From positions 1 through 64,000 of the forward strand of contig CAZUPK010000067.1 of the NCBI GenBank assembly GCA_964622255.1: 64,000 nucleotides of DNA, written 5' to 3'. Shown here piece by piece: positions 37,146 to 46,526 of this stretch. Both the position numbers and the translations under genes were made by a program. The stretch's first letter is position 1. Each line of letters begins with the position of its first letter. The stretch is from SZUA-1377 sp964622255 (GTDB taxonomy: Bacteria; Campylobacterota; Campylobacteria; Campylobacterales; QNZT01). The notes below the pieces were generated by a model. It worked only from the letters and a program-made list of their open reading frames with translations, was not told where the DNA came from and ran no database searches.

Positions 37146-37818
37146 TTTAACACCTTTTACACAGCTTGATTATCCTGAACATCTAGCTTGTATAGTTTGG
37201 ATGTCAGGATGCAACTTAAGATGTGGATACTGTTATAACAAAGATATAGTTTTTTCAAAAAAAGGTAAACTTTGTTTAAAAGATGTGCTTGATTTTTTAG
37301 AAAAAAGAGTAGGTTTACTTGATGCAGTTGTTTTAAGTGGAGGAGAAGCTAGTAGATATATAGATGAACTTTTCTCCTTTTGTAAAGAGGTAAAAAAAAG
37401 AGGTTTTAAGATAAAGCTTGATACAAACGGTATTGAGTTTGAAAATGTCAAAAAACTTGTAGAAAGTAAAATGTTGGATTTTATATCACTTGATTATAAA
37501 GCTCCAAAAGAGAGATTTTTTGATATAACAAAGTTTTATGAAAAAGAGTTTGAACTTTTTAGAAAAACTTTAAAATATCTAATAAAAAAAGAGTTTCCCT
37601 TTGAAGTTAGGACTACTTTACACAGCGATCTTTTAAGTGAAGATGATATAAATCATATCATAGAGGATTTGCTATATCTAGGATATAAAAACACTTACTA
37701 TATCCAGCTTTTTTTACCTACTCAAACTACTATAGATGATATAAGTTTACCACAAAAAGAGTTTGATTTTTCAAAGTTAAACAAAGATATCTCTTTAGAA
37801 ATAAGGAAAGCAGGATAA
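37096..37818 (+). CDS. nrdG: Anaerobic ribonucleotide reductase activating protein (radical SAM)
   Basis: NrdG uses a 4Fe-4S cluster and S-adenosylmethionine to generate the glycyl radical on NrdD. The protein has the CxxxCxxC motif in MSGCNLRCGYCYN, the GGEASRYIDEL SAM motif and LDTNGIEFENV. The ORF begins with a GTG at 37096 (240 residues), inside the small glycyl-radical gene; a TTG at about 37120 is an equally likely start (KKIVYDLTPFTQLDYP). The length exceeds short NrdG and resembles the NrdG2/PflA-like form. Confidence 0.88.
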   Translation: MNIDNESNLLNKKIVYDLTPFTQLDYPEHLACIVWMSGCNLRCGYCYNKDIVFSKKGKLCLKDVLDFLEKRVGLLDAVVLSGGEASRYIDELFSFCKEVKKRGFKIKLDTNGIEFENVKKLVESKMLDFISLDYKAPKERFFDITKFYEKEFELFRKTLKYLIKKEFPFEVRTTLHSDLLSEDDINHIIEDLLYLGYKNTYYIQLFLPTQTTIDDISLPQKEFDFSKLNKDISLEIRKAG

Positions 37819-37901
37819 AACTTCTCTCTTTGAGCAGGAGTCATAGTTTTTAATCACTTTTGCATCTTGCTCTAAATGCAGTTTTTACTAAACCTTGCTG
37901 T

Positions 37902-37942
37902 GAAGCCTTTTACTTTATCTATATCTATGGGGAGTATGTCAA
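37902..37942 (+). mobile_element. Solitary IS200/IS605-type right end
   Basis: A short imperfect hairpin followed by GGGGAGTATGTCAAA (37928-37942) matches the ends at 15371-15406 and 34660-34695. No transposase or tnpB is attached. It sits in the gap 37819-38209, directly to the left of the inverted-repeat element. Confidence 0.45.
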
Positions 37943-37957
37943 ATAACAATGTGAACT

Positions 37958-38083
37958 AGCCAAATTTCACGAAATGCAGAAATTCAAAGGACTTGCAAGT
38001 ATGACGATTATTTTACAATCTAGCTTTTTGAACAAGAGTAAAAATATGTTTAAGTTTGGTTTAAAATTTCGTGAAATTTGGCT
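37958..38083. repeat. 126-bp element with perfect 18-bp terminal inverted repeats (MITE-like)
   Basis: The left end AGCCAAATTTCACGAAAT (37958-37975) is the exact reverse complement of the right end ATTTCGTGAAATTTGGCT (38066-38083). The interior has no coding potential. The right 58 bases (38026-38083) recur at 48758-48815 with two mismatches, and the end sequence recurs in the 3' end of kdsA. No clear target-site duplication is seen. It looks like a small non-autonomous mobile or regulatory element just upstream of rpoD. Confidence 0.65.
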
Positions 38084-38209
38084 GGGCTGATTCTTTTATG
38101 ATTTTTACATTTTTATTAACCTTTTGTAAGTATTTTTTGGATACAATGGCTAAATTTCATAAACAAGAAGCCGATATATCGACAAGACAATTATTAGGAA
38201 CAAGTAACT

Positions 38210-40069
38210 ATGAGCGGTGCTAAACAACTTAACAAAAGACTAGAAGGGCTTATCAAATCTCATACAAATGACTATCTAACTTATGAAGAGTTGATGGTAG
38301 AGTTTACAAAACAGCCTACCGTTGCAAACTCTAAAAAGGTTTTAGCTCTATTAAAAGGGTATAATGTAAAACTTATTTCGTCGGCTGAAATAGCAAAGAT
38401 AAAAAACAAGCTTGAAGCAAGAGAGGCAGAGATTGAAAGAAAAAAAATACAAGACAATGCACTAGCTGAAAACTTTGATTTAGCTAAGGAAAAGGAGCTT
38501 TTGGAGTGGAGTAGAAGTGATAGCCCTGTAAGAATGTATCTAAGAGAGATGGGACAAGTAGCACTTTTAACAAAGGAAGAAGAGATAGAGATAAGCCAAC
38601 GAATAGAGCTTGGTGAGGATATCATCATAGATGCCTTTTGCTCCGTTCCATATCTTATAGATTTTATACTTGATTATAAAGAAGCCTTACTAAATCGTGA
38701 AAGAAGAGTAAAAGAGCTTTTTAAAAGTTTTGATGATGATTTAGAAAGTGACAGTGAAGAAGAGGAAGAGCTTAGTGAGAATATAGAAGAGGAAAGGTTG
38801 ACAAAAAAAGCTAATAAAAAGGGTGATAACTCAAGAGATAAAAAGGTTATAGAGAGTTTTAGAACTCTTGAAAAAGCAAAAAAAGATTGGGTAAAATTTT
38901 CTTCTCAAAAACTTCCTGATGATGCTATGCAAGAAGAGAAAATTCATCGTGAACTAGTGTTGGCATATAAAAAGAAGATATTAAAAGAAAAACTTATGGA
39001 TCTAGGTCCTACAAGTAAACTTATAAATGAATTAGTCAAAAGTATGGAAACTGCACTAAAGAGTGATGATACTTTTGATAGAGAACTTAAAAAGTTAGAG
39101 TATAGACTTCCCCTCTTTAATGATACTCTAAGGAAAAATCATCAAAAAATCCTTAGCAATATAACAAATATGTCAAAAGAGGATATAGCAAAAGAGGTGC
39201 CAGAAGCCACTATGGTTTCGACTTATATGGAGATAAAAAAGCTTTTCCAAACAAAAGAGGCATCACGAGATAGTTTTAATCTTGAACCTGAGAGGCTTAA
39301 AGAGATCATAGAACAGATAAAAAGAGGAAAGGCAATAGCTGATAAAGCGAAATCAAGGATGGCAAGAGCAAACTTAAGACTTGTTGTGTCTATTGCTAAA
39401 AGATATACTAACCGTGGGCTACCATTTTTAGATTTGATTCAAGAGGGTAACATAGGACTTATGAAAGCGGTTGATAAGTTTGAGTATAAAAAGGGATATA
39501 AGTTTTCTACCTATGCAACTTGGTGGATAAGACAGGCTATAAGTAGAGCAATAGCAGATCAAGCAAAAACTATTAGAATTCCAATACATATGATAGAAAC
39601 TATCAATAGAATAAATAAGATAACAAGAAGACACCTTCAAGAGTTTGGAAAAGAACCGAGTTTAGTAGAGATAGCAAAGGAGGTTGGACTTTCTGTTGAT
39701 AAGGTTAAAAATGTTATAAAAATTACAAAAGAGCCTATAAGTCTTGAAGCCCCTATTGGTAATGAAGAAGATGGAAAGTTTGGTGATTTTGTAGAGGATA
39801 AAAAGTCTGTAGCTCCCATAGAGTATATGCTTAAAAATGATCTTAAAAATCAAGTCGATGAAGTTTTGGAACAGCTAAATGAAAGAGAAAAGGCAGTTGT
39901 TAGAATGAGGTTTGGTTTGCTAGAGGATGAGAGTGATAGAACTCTTGAAGAGATAGGAAAAGAGTTAAATGTAACAAGAGAGAGAGTAAGGCAGATAGAA
40001 AACTCGGCTATCAAAAAGTTAAAGCACCCTAAAGTTGGTAGAAAACTTAAAAATTATATAGAAGAATAG
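38210..40069 (+). CDS. rpoD: RNA polymerase primary sigma factor (sigma-70)
   Basis: RpoD directs RNA polymerase to housekeeping promoters. The 619-residue protein has region 1.1/1.2 (ending VRMYLREMGQVALLTKEEE), an acidic non-conserved region (DDDLESDSEEEEELSENIEEE), region 2 (RANLRLVVSIAKRYTNRGLPFLDLIQEGNIGLMKAVDKFEYKKG...YATWWIRQAI), region 3, and region 4.2 with the helix-turn-helix NVTRERVRQIENSAIKKLKHP. A poly-C/poly-T tract follows the stop. Confidence 0.97.
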   Translation: MSGAKQLNKRLEGLIKSHTNDYLTYEELMVEFTKQPTVANSKKVLALLKGYNVKLISSAEIAKIKNKLEAREAEIERKKIQDNALAENFDLAKEKELLEWSRSDSPVRMYLREMGQVALLTKEEEIEISQRIELGEDIIIDAFCSVPYLIDFILDYKEALLNRERRVKELFKSFDDDLESDSEEEEELSENIEEERLTKKANKKGDNSRDKKVIESFRTLEKAKKDWVKFSSQKLPDDAMQEEKIHRELVLAYKKKILKEKLMDLGPTSKLINELVKSMETALKSDDTFDRELKKLEYRLPLFNDTLRKNHQKILSNITNMSKEDIAKEVPEATMVSTYMEIKKLFQTKEASRDSFNLEPERLKEIIEQIKRGKAIADKAKSRMARANLRLVVSIAKRYTNRGLPFLDLIQEGNIGLMKAVDKFEYKKGYKFSTYATWWIRQAISRAIADQAKTIRIPIHMIETINRINKITRRHLQEFGKEPSLVEIAKEVGLSVDKVKNVIKITKEPISLEAPIGNEEDGKFGDFVEDKKSVAPIEYMLKNDLKNQVDEVLEQLNEREKAVVRMRFGLLEDESDRTLEEIGKELNVTRERVRQIENSAIKKLKHPKVGRKLKNYIEE

Positions 40070-40192
40070 ATAGCTAGGAAGTCTTACCTACCCCCCCTTT
40101 TTTTTCGTTTTTTTATTTTCTTCTTTCTAAAAATATTCACAGTCATCTGTGTAGTTTAGTTGTATTAATCCTTTTTGGATAAAATATTTTTT

Positions 40193-43100
40193 ATGATTAA
40201 GAATATTATACAATTTTCCATAAACAAAGCTAAACTTAACCATATATTTTTGATATTTCTCTTTTTGATGGGTGCATTTGCTTACATAAATGTTCCAAAA
40301 GAAATATTCCCTCCAACAAATCTTGATGCTATAAGTATCAGAGGAAATTATGCAGGTGCAAGTCCAAATATCTTAGATAATTTAGCAGTTTCTCCCATAG
40401 AGGATGAGCTAAAAAATCTATCCGATGTAGAACTTGTTGAAAGCACTATAAAAACCGGAATGTTCACTATAAAAGCAACTTTAAAGGATGGAAGCAATAT
40501 AGATGATGCTTTGAGTGATATAAAAGATATCATCCAAAAGATAAAAAGAGATTTGCCTTCTGATATGGTTGAGCCAACTGCAAAAAAGATAAAAAACACC
40601 TTCCCACTTGTAACCATAGCCATATCATCAGATGATAAAAAAGAGAGACTCTTAAAAGTTGCCGACGAGTTAAAAAAGGAGCTTGGCTCTATAAAAGATT
40701 TAAGCGATATAAGCATCAGAGGGGATGCCGACAAAGAGCTTGTATTTGCACTAAACAGTAAAAAGATGGAGGCTTTGGGACTAAAGATATCTCAAATTGT
40801 TTCGGCTTTGGCAAATCTCTCAAACACCTTTCCAGTTGGTTTTATAAAGCAAAGAGGGGATCATATATTTTTAAATACTCTAAGCGGTTATAAAAGTGTG
40901 AAAAAGTTAAAAAACACTCTCATAAAGGTAAATGGTAAGGGAGTTTATTTAAAGGATATAGCAAAGATAGAGTTTAAGTTAAGTGATGCGACTGAGATTT
41001 CACACTTTAACGGAGTGCAAAATATCTCTGTAAATATAAACAAATCAAAAAGCGGGAATGCCATAGCTCTTGTAAAAAGGATAAAAAAGATACTAAAAAA
41101 ATATGAAAAAAAGTATCCCAAGTATCACTTAGAAGTTTACAGTGATAGCTCTGTTTGGATAAGGAACCGTCTAAATACCGTTATGTCAAATATACTTTTT
41201 GGACTTATCCTTGTTTCACTCTCTATTTATACCTTTATAAATGCAAGGATATCATTTGTCGTAGCTTTAGGTATCCCGACAAGTTTTATCATAGGGCTTA
41301 TAGCCTTGGAGATGATGGACTACTCACTAAATATGCTCTCACTCTTAGGAGCTTTGATAGCTCTTGGTATGCTTGTAGATGAAGCGATAGTCGTTGCAGA
41401 AAACATCCAAAGACACATCGAAGAGAAAGTTCCCCCAAAAGAGGCTGCCATAATCGGAGCAGCTGAGATGTTTCCTGCAGTTTTAACGGCAACTTCTACT
41501 ACGATATTTGCCTTTTTACCTATGCTTATTATGAGTGGAGAGATGGGAGTTTTTATGAAGATACTTCCTATTATGATAACTATACTTTTACTTAGTTCAC
41601 TTTTTGAGGCATTTTTCTTTTTACCTCTTCACTCCTATGAGTTTTTAAAAGAGGATAAAAGAGCTAAAAAAACAGACAAGATGTGGGATAAACTAAAAGA
41701 AAAATACAAAAGTATTTTATCAAAACTATTAAAAAGACCTAAACTCTCTCTAACACTATTTTTAGTTTTTACTTTAAGCGCAACAGTTATACTCTTTAAA
41801 AACTCAAAGTTTCAACTCTTTCCAGAGTTTGATACAACACAGATATATATAAAAGGTTCAGTAAATAAAAACTACTCCATAGAAGAGACTCAAGAGATAG
41901 TATCAAAAGTTGAAAAACTTCTACTTAAAAAACTTGATAAAAAAGATGTTGCATCTATAACCTCCATCTCTGGACTAAAGATAAACAATAAATTTAAAGC
42001 AGATATCTCTCCAAACTATTTTCATATATTTATAAATCTACACGAAAGAGCACCCGAAGGATTTTACAACACCTATATAAATCCTCTTTTTTCTCCAGAA
42101 TACGATGATAAAGATATGATAAGAGAGCATTCGGCATATGAACTTGCAAATATAATAAAAAATATAACAAAAAAGTTTAAAAAAGATAAAGACTTTGAAG
42201 AATTTGACATCGTAGTTCCAACTGCTGGAATAGTAAAAAATGATATAGAAATCTCTTTGATAGGTGAGGATAAAAAGGTTAAAAAGGCTATAAACAAACT
42301 TCAAAAAGCTATAGAGGATATAAATGGAACTTACAATGTAGCAAACGATATGAAAGAGGGAGAAAGAGAGATAAAGTTTAAGATAAATCCTTATGGAGAG
42401 TCATTGGGCTTTAGTGAAAAATATCTTGCAAATATCCTTCGTCCGCTATTTTTAAAGTTAGAAATCTCAAATATGTATCTAAATGGAAAACTAATAAAGG
42501 TAAAAACCGAAGATATAAATAAAGATAAAGTTAGTGCTTTAAAAACTCTTTTCATATCCATTCCAAACTCAAACAAAAAGGTTTTGTTAAAAGATATAGC
42601 TAACTTTAATATCAAAAAAATTTATTCCACCATCTATAAAGAGGATGGTTCGATTATATGGACAATAACCGGTAGTTTGGATAAAAAGCTTATAACCTCT
42701 GCAGAACTTATGAAAAGATTAGAGCCTATTTTTAAAAAGATAAGAGAAGAAGGCATAGAGGTAAAGATAAAAGGTGAGCAAAAGGAAAACCAAAAGGTAA
42801 AAAGAGAGATGACTCAAGCCGGACTTATTGCTTTGTTTTTGATATTTATCGCTCTTGTTTGGATGTTTGATAGCATCTTTTTATCACTGCTTGTTTTATC
42901 AATTATTCCACTTTCAATATTTGGTGTTTTAGTTGGACATCTTATTATGGGATTAAACTTAACTATGCCAGGACTTGTCGGTGTAGTGGGACTTAGCGGA
43001 GTTGTTGTAAATGATGGCATTATTATAATAGATTTTTTAAAAAAAGCAACTTCAAAGGATGAAGTTTTAGAGTTTGCTTCAAAGAGACTCCGCCCCATTA

Positions 43101-43291
43101 TGCTTACTTCCATAACAACTATACTTGGACTTTCTACTTTGATATTTTTTGCATCAGGACAGTCAGTCATACTCCAACCTATGGCAGTAAGTTTAGGTTA
43201 TGGTCTGCTTTGGGCTACAGTGTTAAATCTTTTCTTCTTGCCTTTATTTTATTATGTATTTAAGAAAAATATGTTTGTAAGCACCAAGTAA
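40193..43291 (+). CDS. Lone RND-superfamily efflux permease
   Basis: The roughly 1030-residue membrane protein has the RND two-fold repeat: helix 1 (LNHIFLIFLFLMGAFAYINVPKEIFP), GALIALGMLVDEAIVVAENIQRHIE in helix 4 with Asp-Glu instead of Asp-Asp, and the second-half GVVVNDGIIIIDFLKKA. I use ATG 40193; a TTG at 40175 is possible. No adaptor or outer-membrane channel gene lies nearby, unlike the pump at 24-29 kb. It is a divergent RND member whose substrate is unknown. Confidence 0.85.
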   Translation: MIKNIIQFSINKAKLNHIFLIFLFLMGAFAYINVPKEIFPPTNLDAISIRGNYAGASPNILDNLAVSPIEDELKNLSDVELVESTIKTGMFTIKATLKDGSNIDDALSDIKDIIQKIKRDLPSDMVEPTAKKIKNTFPLVTIAISSDDKKERLLKVADELKKELGSIKDLSDISIRGDADKELVFALNSKKMEALGLKISQIVSALANLSNTFPVGFIKQRGDHIFLNTLSGYKSVKKLKNTLIKVNGKGVYLKDIAKIEFKLSDATEISHFNGVQNISVNINKSKSGNAIALVKRIKKILKKYEKKYPKYHLEVYSDSSVWIRNRLNTVMSNILFGLILVSLSIYTFINARISFVVALGIPTSFIIGLIALEMMDYSLNMLSLLGALIALGMLVDEAIVVAENIQRHIEEKVPPKEAAIIGAAEMFPAVLTATSTTIFAFLPMLIMSGEMGVFMKILPIMITILLLSSLFEAFFFLPLHSYEFLKEDKRAKKTDKMWDKLKEKYKSILSKLLKRPKLSLTLFLVFTLSATVILFKNSKFQLFPEFDTTQIYIKGSVNKNYSIEETQEIVSKVEKLLLKKLDKKDVASITSISGLKINNKFKADISPNYFHIFINLHERAPEGFYNTYINPLFSPEYDDKDMIREHSAYELANIIKNITKKFKKDKDFEEFDIVVPTAGIVKNDIEISLIGEDKKVKKAINKLQKAIEDINGTYNVANDMKEGEREIKFKINPYGESLGFSEKYLANILRPLFLKLEISNMYLNGKLIKVKTEDINKDKVSALKTLFISIPNSNKKVLLKDIANFNIKKIYSTIYKEDGSIIWTITGSLDKKLITSAELMKRLEPIFKKIREEGIEVKIKGEQKENQKVKREMTQAGLIALFLIFIALVWMFDSIFLSLLVLSIIPLSIFGVLVGHLIMGLNLTMPGLVGVVGLSGVVVNDGIIIIDFLKKATSKDEVLEFASKRLRPIMLTSITTILGLSTLIFFASGQSVILQPMAVSLGYGLLWATVLNLFFLPLFYYVFKKNMFVSTK

Positions 43292-43310
43292 TCTACCTCT
43301 TTGATTGTTC

Positions 43311-43679
43311 TTAAAAATCTCTCAACTTCCCTTTTTTTTGACTCTTGAAATTTCTAAAAAAGCCATTAGAAACCTCATAACATAGCCTTATAAGTTCTTC
43401 TACATCCTTTGATTTAAGTGGCCAGGTATTAAGTATAAAAAGTTCATTTTCCTTTGTTAGCAATCCATATTCACTTAATATAACCGCAACAAGACTTTCA
43501 ACTATAACTTCATACTTTTCTAAAGAGTGTTTGTTTTCAAAAATATATATAAGTTTTGCTATCTGTTTTTTTGTTGCTCTACCATTGTTTTTAAGTAGTA
43601 GAAAAAGTGTTGCCGGAATATAAATATCGCCTCTTCTAACTTTGTTTTTTATAAAATTTTCTAAAATATATTTTGCCAT
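43311..43679 (-). CDS. Hypothetical protein, possible winged-helix domain
   Basis: The 122-residue protein is helical, basic and soluble. A segment GRATKKQIAKLIYIFE looks like a helix-turn-helix. It begins AKYILENFIKNKVRRGDIYIPATLFLLL. I do not recognise the family; it could be the N-terminal DNA-binding part of a larger protein such as an endonuclease that has lost its other half. It converges on the RND gene and is separated from the M50 protease by about 90 bases. Confidence 0.6.
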   Translation of the reverse strand: MAKYILENFIKNKVRRGDIYIPATLFLLLKNNGRATKKQIAKLIYIFENKHSLEKYEVIVESLVAVILSEYGLLTKENELFILNTWPLKSKDVEELIRLCYEVSNGFFRNFKSQKKGKLRDF

Positions 43680-43771
43680 ATGATAAACCTTTTTGTTTTT
43701 ATTGTATAAAAAAATTTACCTTTTTGTGCAAAATAGAAAAAATTTTGTATAAAATTTTTCTTGGTTGTTAC

Positions 43772-44422
43772 TTAGAGTGATAAAAAAAACCTGATAACAC
43801 TATTTATAGGAGTAAATATGACCGAAGACAATGGAGTTGCTATGATAATCATCAAAACTATTATACCATATTGAGAAAATCTCTCTATCAAAACTGCAAC
43901 TTTTGAAAAACCTAAACCATAAAGAATAAATATCAAAGCTTTTGAACCATCAAGTGGAGGCATAGGAAAGAGATTAAATACTCCCAAAACTATGTTATAC
44001 ACAAGTGTATATAGTAAAAATTTCGCTAAAAAATAGTCGATAGCCCCACCATTTAAAGGGATAACTTTTAAAATAATAAGTGCTAAAGTAGCTAAAGTAA
44101 AATTATAGTAAATTCCTGCAAGTGAAACTTGAAATCCTGCAAAAAATCCCCCATTACTTACAACTTTTCTCATATCTATTGGTACAGGTTTTGCCCAACC
44201 GAACATAAATCCTGCATTTGAGAAATATAAAAGTAGAGGGAGGATGATGCTTCCAATAGGATCTATATGATTTATGGGATTTATATTAAATCTTCCCTCT
44301 TTTTTTGCTGTATCATCTCCATAATAGTAAGCCATCTTTCCATGCATAATCTCGTGACCGATGATAGCTATCATAAGAGCTAAAACAACAGCGATGATAT
44401 TTAATATTTCGACTAAGTTCAT
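43772..44422 (-). CDS. Site-2-protease-family (M50) membrane zinc metalloprotease
   Basis: The 216-residue membrane protein has HEIMH (His23, Glu24, His27) in the first long helix and the third ligand in FNLFPMPPLDGSKAL, as in M50 peptidases of the FpaP/YwhC type without PDZ domain. Several membrane helices are present. Such proteases cleave transmembrane segments, for example anti-sigma factors or signal-peptide remnants. It directly follows lepB (1 base between genes), which fits processing of exported proteins. Confidence 0.9.
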   Translation of the reverse strand: MNLVEILNIIAVVLALMIAIIGHEIMHGKMAYYYGDDTAKKEGRFNINPINHIDPIGSIILPLLLYFSNAGFMFGWAKPVPIDMRKVVSNGGFFAGFQVSLAGIYYNFTLATLALIILKVIPLNGGAIDYFLAKFLLYTLVYNIVLGVFNLFPMPPLDGSKALIFILYGLGFSKVAVLIERFSQYGIIVLMIIIATPLSSVIFTPINSVIRFFLSL

Positions 44423-44423
44423 T

Positions 44424-45257
44424 TTACTCTACCTCTCTTCCAAGTGGAATACTTTTATCTATATAACTTTTATCAACTTCCAAGTCTTTAACAAAAGCTC
44501 CCATTCTATTCCACTTTATCTCATAGTTTTCATCCCAACTAAAATAGATAAACCAAGGAGTTCCCTCGACATATTTATATGGAACAAATCCCCAAAATCT
44601 ACTATCATTTGAGTGGTCACGGTTGTCTCCCATCATAAAAAAGTTATCTTTAGGCACTAAAGTTGGCGGAAAGTTAAAAAGTTCTGGTGGGTAAATGCCT
44701 ATATCTTTTATATTTGGATCGTTTTGGATACCCGGAAATTTTTTTCGATAGGGATTTTTAAGCCAAAGTTTTCCATCTATTTCTTCATATTGATCTTTAG
44801 AAAAGTTTTTCTTTACATACTCATTCCCCTCGTGAGGTAAAATATACAAAATTTTATTTCTTAGCATTACGGTATCACCACCAACACCAATACATCTTTT
44901 TACAAAGTGCAATCTTGGATTTTTGGGATACTTAAAAACTACTATATCTCCTCTTTTGGGTCTATCTCCTTCTACTAAGTGTCCATTGCCATTAAAATCT
45001 GGTAAAATTTGAAGTTCTATCCAAGGTATAGTTGGGATTGGGATACCATAAGCAAACTTTTTAACAAACAGATGATCCCCTATAAGTAAAGTTCTCTTCA
45101 TACTTCCACTTGGTATAACAAATGCTTGAGCTACAAAAAAGATGATAAATAAAACTATGATAATAGTTCCTGTCCACGAGTTTGAAAAAGTTATCAGTTT
45201 AGAAAAAATACCATCTTTTGAAGATGATTGAGTGGATAAGTCCTTATTTTCTTCCAT
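44424..45257 (-). CDS. lepB: Signal peptidase I
   Basis: LepB removes signal peptides at the outer face of the inner membrane. Starting at ATG 45257 the protein is 277 residues, with a membrane helix at about 29-47, the catalytic serine in VIPSGSMKRTLLIGD (Ser52), the catalytic lysine in FVKRCIGVGGD, and the late block MMGDNRDHSNDSRFWGFVP. The longer ORF to 45356 reads into folD with an unrelated sequence, so I reject it. The start overlaps the folD stop (TAATG). Confidence 0.95.
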   Translation of the reverse strand: MEENKDLSTQSSSKDGIFSKLITFSNSWTGTIIIVLFIIFFVAQAFVIPSGSMKRTLLIGDHLFVKKFAYGIPIPTIPWIELQILPDFNGNGHLVEGDRPKRGDIVVFKYPKNPRLHFVKRCIGVGGDTVMLRNKILYILPHEGNEYVKKNFSKDQYEEIDGKLWLKNPYRKKFPGIQNDPNIKDIGIYPPELFNFPPTLVPKDNFFMMGDNRDHSNDSRFWGFVPYKYVEGTPWFIYFSWDENYEIKWNRMGAFVKDLEVDKSYIDKSIPLGREVE

Positions 45258-46102
45258 TAGTTTATCCTTTGCTTTGTAGCTTTTATAGTATTTGACAGAA
45301 GCATAGCGATAGTCATAGGTCCCACACCACCAGGGACTGGAGTTATATATGAACACTTTTTAGAAACATTTTTAAAGTCCACATCTCCAACAAGTCTTCC
45401 ATTTTCAAGTCTATTTATACCTATATCTATAACTATTGCACCATCTTTTACCATATCTTCAGTTATAAGATTTGGTTTCCCAACACCAACTATAACCATA
45501 TCAGCTCTTTTTGTATGCTCTTTTAAATCTTTTGTAAATATATGACATATATCAACAGTTGCAAACTTATTTAAAAGTAGGTTGTGCATAGGTTTTCCAA
45601 CTATATTACTAGCTCCTACTATACAAACATCCATTCCCTTAGGATTTATATTATAATTTTTTAGCATTTGCATAACTCCAAGTGGAGTGCACGGAACAAA
45701 ACCATCAAGTCCTACACAGAGCCTTCCTACATTGAAAGGGTGAAAACCATCTACATCCTTTTTAGGATCTATACTCTCTAAGATAAGATCACTATCTATA
45801 TGCTTTGGCAAAGGAAGTTGAACAAGTATGCCATCTATGTTAGGATTTTCATTCATCATTTTGATGGTTTCTACAATTCTTTCTTGCGATATATCACTTG
45901 GCATCTTATGAACTATGGAGTAGATACCGATTTTTTCACAAGAACTCTCTTTCATTTTTACATAGGTATGACTTGCTGGATCATCCCCTACAAGTAAGAC
46001 TGCAAGTCCGGGAGTTATACCCTTTGCTTTTAGTTTTTTTACTTCATCAACTAATTCTTTTTTTATCTCATCAGACAGTGCTTTTCCATCTATTAAAATC
46101 AT
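45257..46102 (-). CDS. folD: Methylenetetrahydrofolate dehydrogenase / cyclohydrolase FolD
   Basis: FolD interconverts methylene-, methenyl- and formyl-tetrahydrofolate, feeding purine and methionine synthesis. The 281-residue length fits. The catalytic region is HTYVKMKESSCEKIGI with the Lys in YVKMK, followed by QLPLPKHID, the NADP site GASNIVGKPMHNLL and the ending TPVPGGVGPMTIAMLLSNT. First gene of the minus-strand operon folD-lepB-M50. Confidence 0.96.
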   Translation of the reverse strand: MILIDGKALSDEIKKELVDEVKKLKAKGITPGLAVLLVGDDPASHTYVKMKESSCEKIGIYSIVHKMPSDISQERIVETIKMMNENPNIDGILVQLPLPKHIDSDLILESIDPKKDVDGFHPFNVGRLCVGLDGFVPCTPLGVMQMLKNYNINPKGMDVCIVGASNIVGKPMHNLLLNKFATVDICHIFTKDLKEHTKRADMVIVGVGKPNLITEDMVKDGAIVIDIGINRLENGRLVGDVDFKNVSKKCSYITPVPGGVGPMTIAMLLSNTIKATKQRIN

Positions 46103-46160
46103 TTTTTACCTTTAAAAAATTTTGGATATTATATCTATATAAGTTTAAATCGGAGTTTTT

Positions 46161-46526
46161 ATGAAAATAGTATATTTTTTATTTATTTTTTTTATCTTTT
46201 TACAAGCAGAAGAGGATTTTTTATCAAATGATGAATATGCAAGGATGCTTTATGAAAATCCTCGCGGTATTGCTTGTGGTGCTTGTCATGGCAAGAGGGG
46301 AGAAGGTGGTATATTAACAGCTTATACCATAGAAAAAAATGGAGAGAAGATTAAAAAAGAGATAAAAGCTCCAAGGATAAATAACCTTGGAATAAAAGAG
46401 TTTAAAAAAGCTTTTGAAAAGAAAAAGAGATATATGCCAAGTTATTATCTAACAGAAAAAGAGTTGGCATATATCTACTACTATCTACTAAAACAAAGGA
46501 AGAGTGATGAAGATAAAAAGAAGTAA
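46161..46526 (+). CDS. Periplasmic monoheme c-type cytochrome
   Basis: The 121-residue protein has a signal peptide (about 1-16, ending LQAEE) and the haem motif CGACH (Cys39, Cys42, His43). A methionine in KRYMPSYYLTEKEL is the probable sixth ligand. The arrangement is of a class I cytochrome c. Its electron partner is unknown. The promoter region shared with folD has TATTATATC near 46127. The end overlaps the start of hemL, an order conserved in related bacteria. Confidence 0.88.
   Translation: MKIVYFLFIFFIFLQAEEDFLSNDEYARMLYENPRGIACGACHGKRGEGGILTAYTIEKNGEKIKKEIKAPRINNLGIKEFKKAFEKKKRYMPSYYLTEKELAYIYYYLLKQRKSDEDKKK

Noticed and set aside
40070..40174. Terminator after rpoD
   Set aside because: A CCCCCCC run followed by T runs is visible, but the preceding stem (TAGG...CCTA) is too weak to call a hairpin terminator with confidence.
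45257..45356. N-terminal extension of lepB
   Set aside because: The added 33 residues come from the other frame of folD; the ATG at 45257 gives the normal signal-peptidase start and a TAATG junction.
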